In this document: in pieces, positions 63,604 to 64,000 of the stretch
How the letters are laid out: each line of letters begins with the position of its first letter
Numbering within the stretch: the stretch's first letter is position 1
Source of the DNA: DATKAS01 sp963733765
GTDB lineage: Bacteria > Actinomycetota > Acidimicrobiia > Acidimicrobiales > DATKAS01
Direction: 5' to 3'
Length of the DNA: 64,000 nucleotides
Assembly (NCBI GenBank): GCA_963733765.1
Contig: CAVTEI010000007.1
Coordinates: 62,001-126,000 of the forward strand
Program-made: the position numbers and the translations under genes
The notes under the pieces: model-generated
The model's database searches: none
Told to the model about the DNA's origin: nothing
Seen by the model: only the letters and a program-made list of their open reading frames with translations

Positions 63604-64000
63604 CGAGCTGGTAGCGGGACGTGCGCCGGGGCGGGCCGTCGGCCTCCACGCGACCCTCGTCGATCAGCATCAGCAGGTGGGCGTAGGTCGAGGCCGCCGC
63701 CGCCCTCCACAGGGCTTTGTCCACGTCGGCGTACATGACCGGGACGAGCTCGGCGATGGTCGACTGCCCCTCGGCCAGCCCCGCCACGATCTGGCGGGTG
63801 CGCTCGGCTCGATGGGCGAGGAACGCCCGGACCAGGCCGTGAGGATCGGTGACCGGCGGCCCGTGCGTCGGCCAATACGTGGCGTCGTCGCGACCGAGCA
63901 GAAGGCGCAGGCTGGCGAGGTAGGCCGCGACGTCGCCGTCGGGTGGGCCGATCACACTCGTGGACCAGCCCATGACGTGATCGCCCGTGAAGACCGCGGC
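63599..64000 (-). CDS. Metallo-beta-lactamase-fold hydrolase, C-terminal part
   Basis: This is the C-terminal 133 residues of an MBL-fold hydrolase of the LACTB2/glyoxalase-II-like group; the rest lies beyond the right edge. AVFTGDHVMGWSTSVIGPPD includes the metal-ligand Asp of GDH, and YWPTHGPPVTDP the last ligand His. The tail with RTRQIVAGLAEG and a winged-helix-like segment ending RYQLV is the extra C-terminal domain of LACTB2-type proteins. The start is not visible. Confidence 0.85.
   Translation of the reverse strand, partial: AAVFTGDHVMGWSTSVIGPPDGDVAAYLASLRLLLGRDDATYWPTHGPPVTDPHGLVRAFLAHRAERTRQIVAGLAEGQSTIAELVPVMYADVDKALWRAAAASTYAHLLMLIDEGRVEADGPPRRTSRYQLV

Overview
The window reads as high-GC actinobacterial DNA. 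It has many luciferase-like (LLM, F420-type) flavoproteins, a DinB-fold protein of the mycothiol-dependent isomerase type, leaderless-looking promoters, a PaaX-type regulator and a DtxR/IdeR-like iron box. I lean towards an uncultured member of the Acidimicrobiia, but sequence alone does not prove this. Genes are packed in operons with ATGA, GTGA or TGATG start/stop overlaps. I see no rRNA, tRNA, CRISPR array, insertion sequence or phage.

From 1 to about 58.5 kb the content is almost entirely catabolic and aimed at aromatic acids and their CoA thioesters. Layout: (1) 1-10 kb: a TPP enzyme, RidA, an RraA-type aldolase, a lone molybdenum hydroxylase large subunit, a VOC protein, an HpaB-type hydroxylase, an inositol-phosphatase-like protein, an SDR and an amidase; most are broken by frameshifts. 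(2) 10-18.4 kb: a TetR regulator, a Rieske oxygenase operon (Rieske, GlcG/HbpS, DoxX, LLM, SDR), an orphan branched-chain-type solute-binding lipoprotein and a LigAB-type extradiol dioxygenase. (3) 18.4-21.5 kb: a bicupin, gentisate 1,2-dioxygenase and a cytochrome P450. (4) 21.5-30.9 kb: a seven-gene minus-strand operon (SDR, DUF3500, NDP-forming acyl-CoA synthetase, double-domain CoA transferase, MFS exporter, LLM, MetE-like methyltransferase). (5) 30.9-33.9 kb: boxC and boxB of the aerobic benzoyl-CoA epoxidation pathway. (6) 33.9-44.4 kb: an enolase-superfamily/LLM/hydrolase operon diverging from an ABC importer operon with fused LivHM and LivGF subunits and a terminal FAD monooxygenase. 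(7) 44.4-58.5 kb: a PaaX-like regulator, further LLM enzymes, a fumarylacetoacetase-fold hydrolase, a dienelactone hydrolase, a thiolase, a second SDR/DUF3500 cassette, a second bicupin, an MDMPI-like protein, an enoyl-CoA hydratase and an acyl-CoA ligase. (8) 58.5-64 kb: more ordinary genes (hydrolase, gpsA, TauD-like, PEP-utilising protein, bacterioferritin, Bfd, MBL-fold hydrolase).

The most striking signal is not a gene. A near-identical promoter/operator element, TTGACG-N16-TCTA with a conserved spacer containing GACAG-N5-STGTC, occurs five times. It lies before both SDR/DUF3500 cassettes, both bicupins and the ABC importer operon, and it sits back to back with boxCB. This points to one regulon tying a duplicated, functionally undescribed SDR/DUF3500/bicupin gene set to aromatic import and benzoyl-CoA oxidation.

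About twenty genes carry frameshifts while their motifs stay intact on both sides. Nine of the ten genes with a single shift have a net length of 3n+1. I read this mainly as insertion-type sequencing or assembly error, so disrupted genes are given as full-span coding regions with the shift positions stated.
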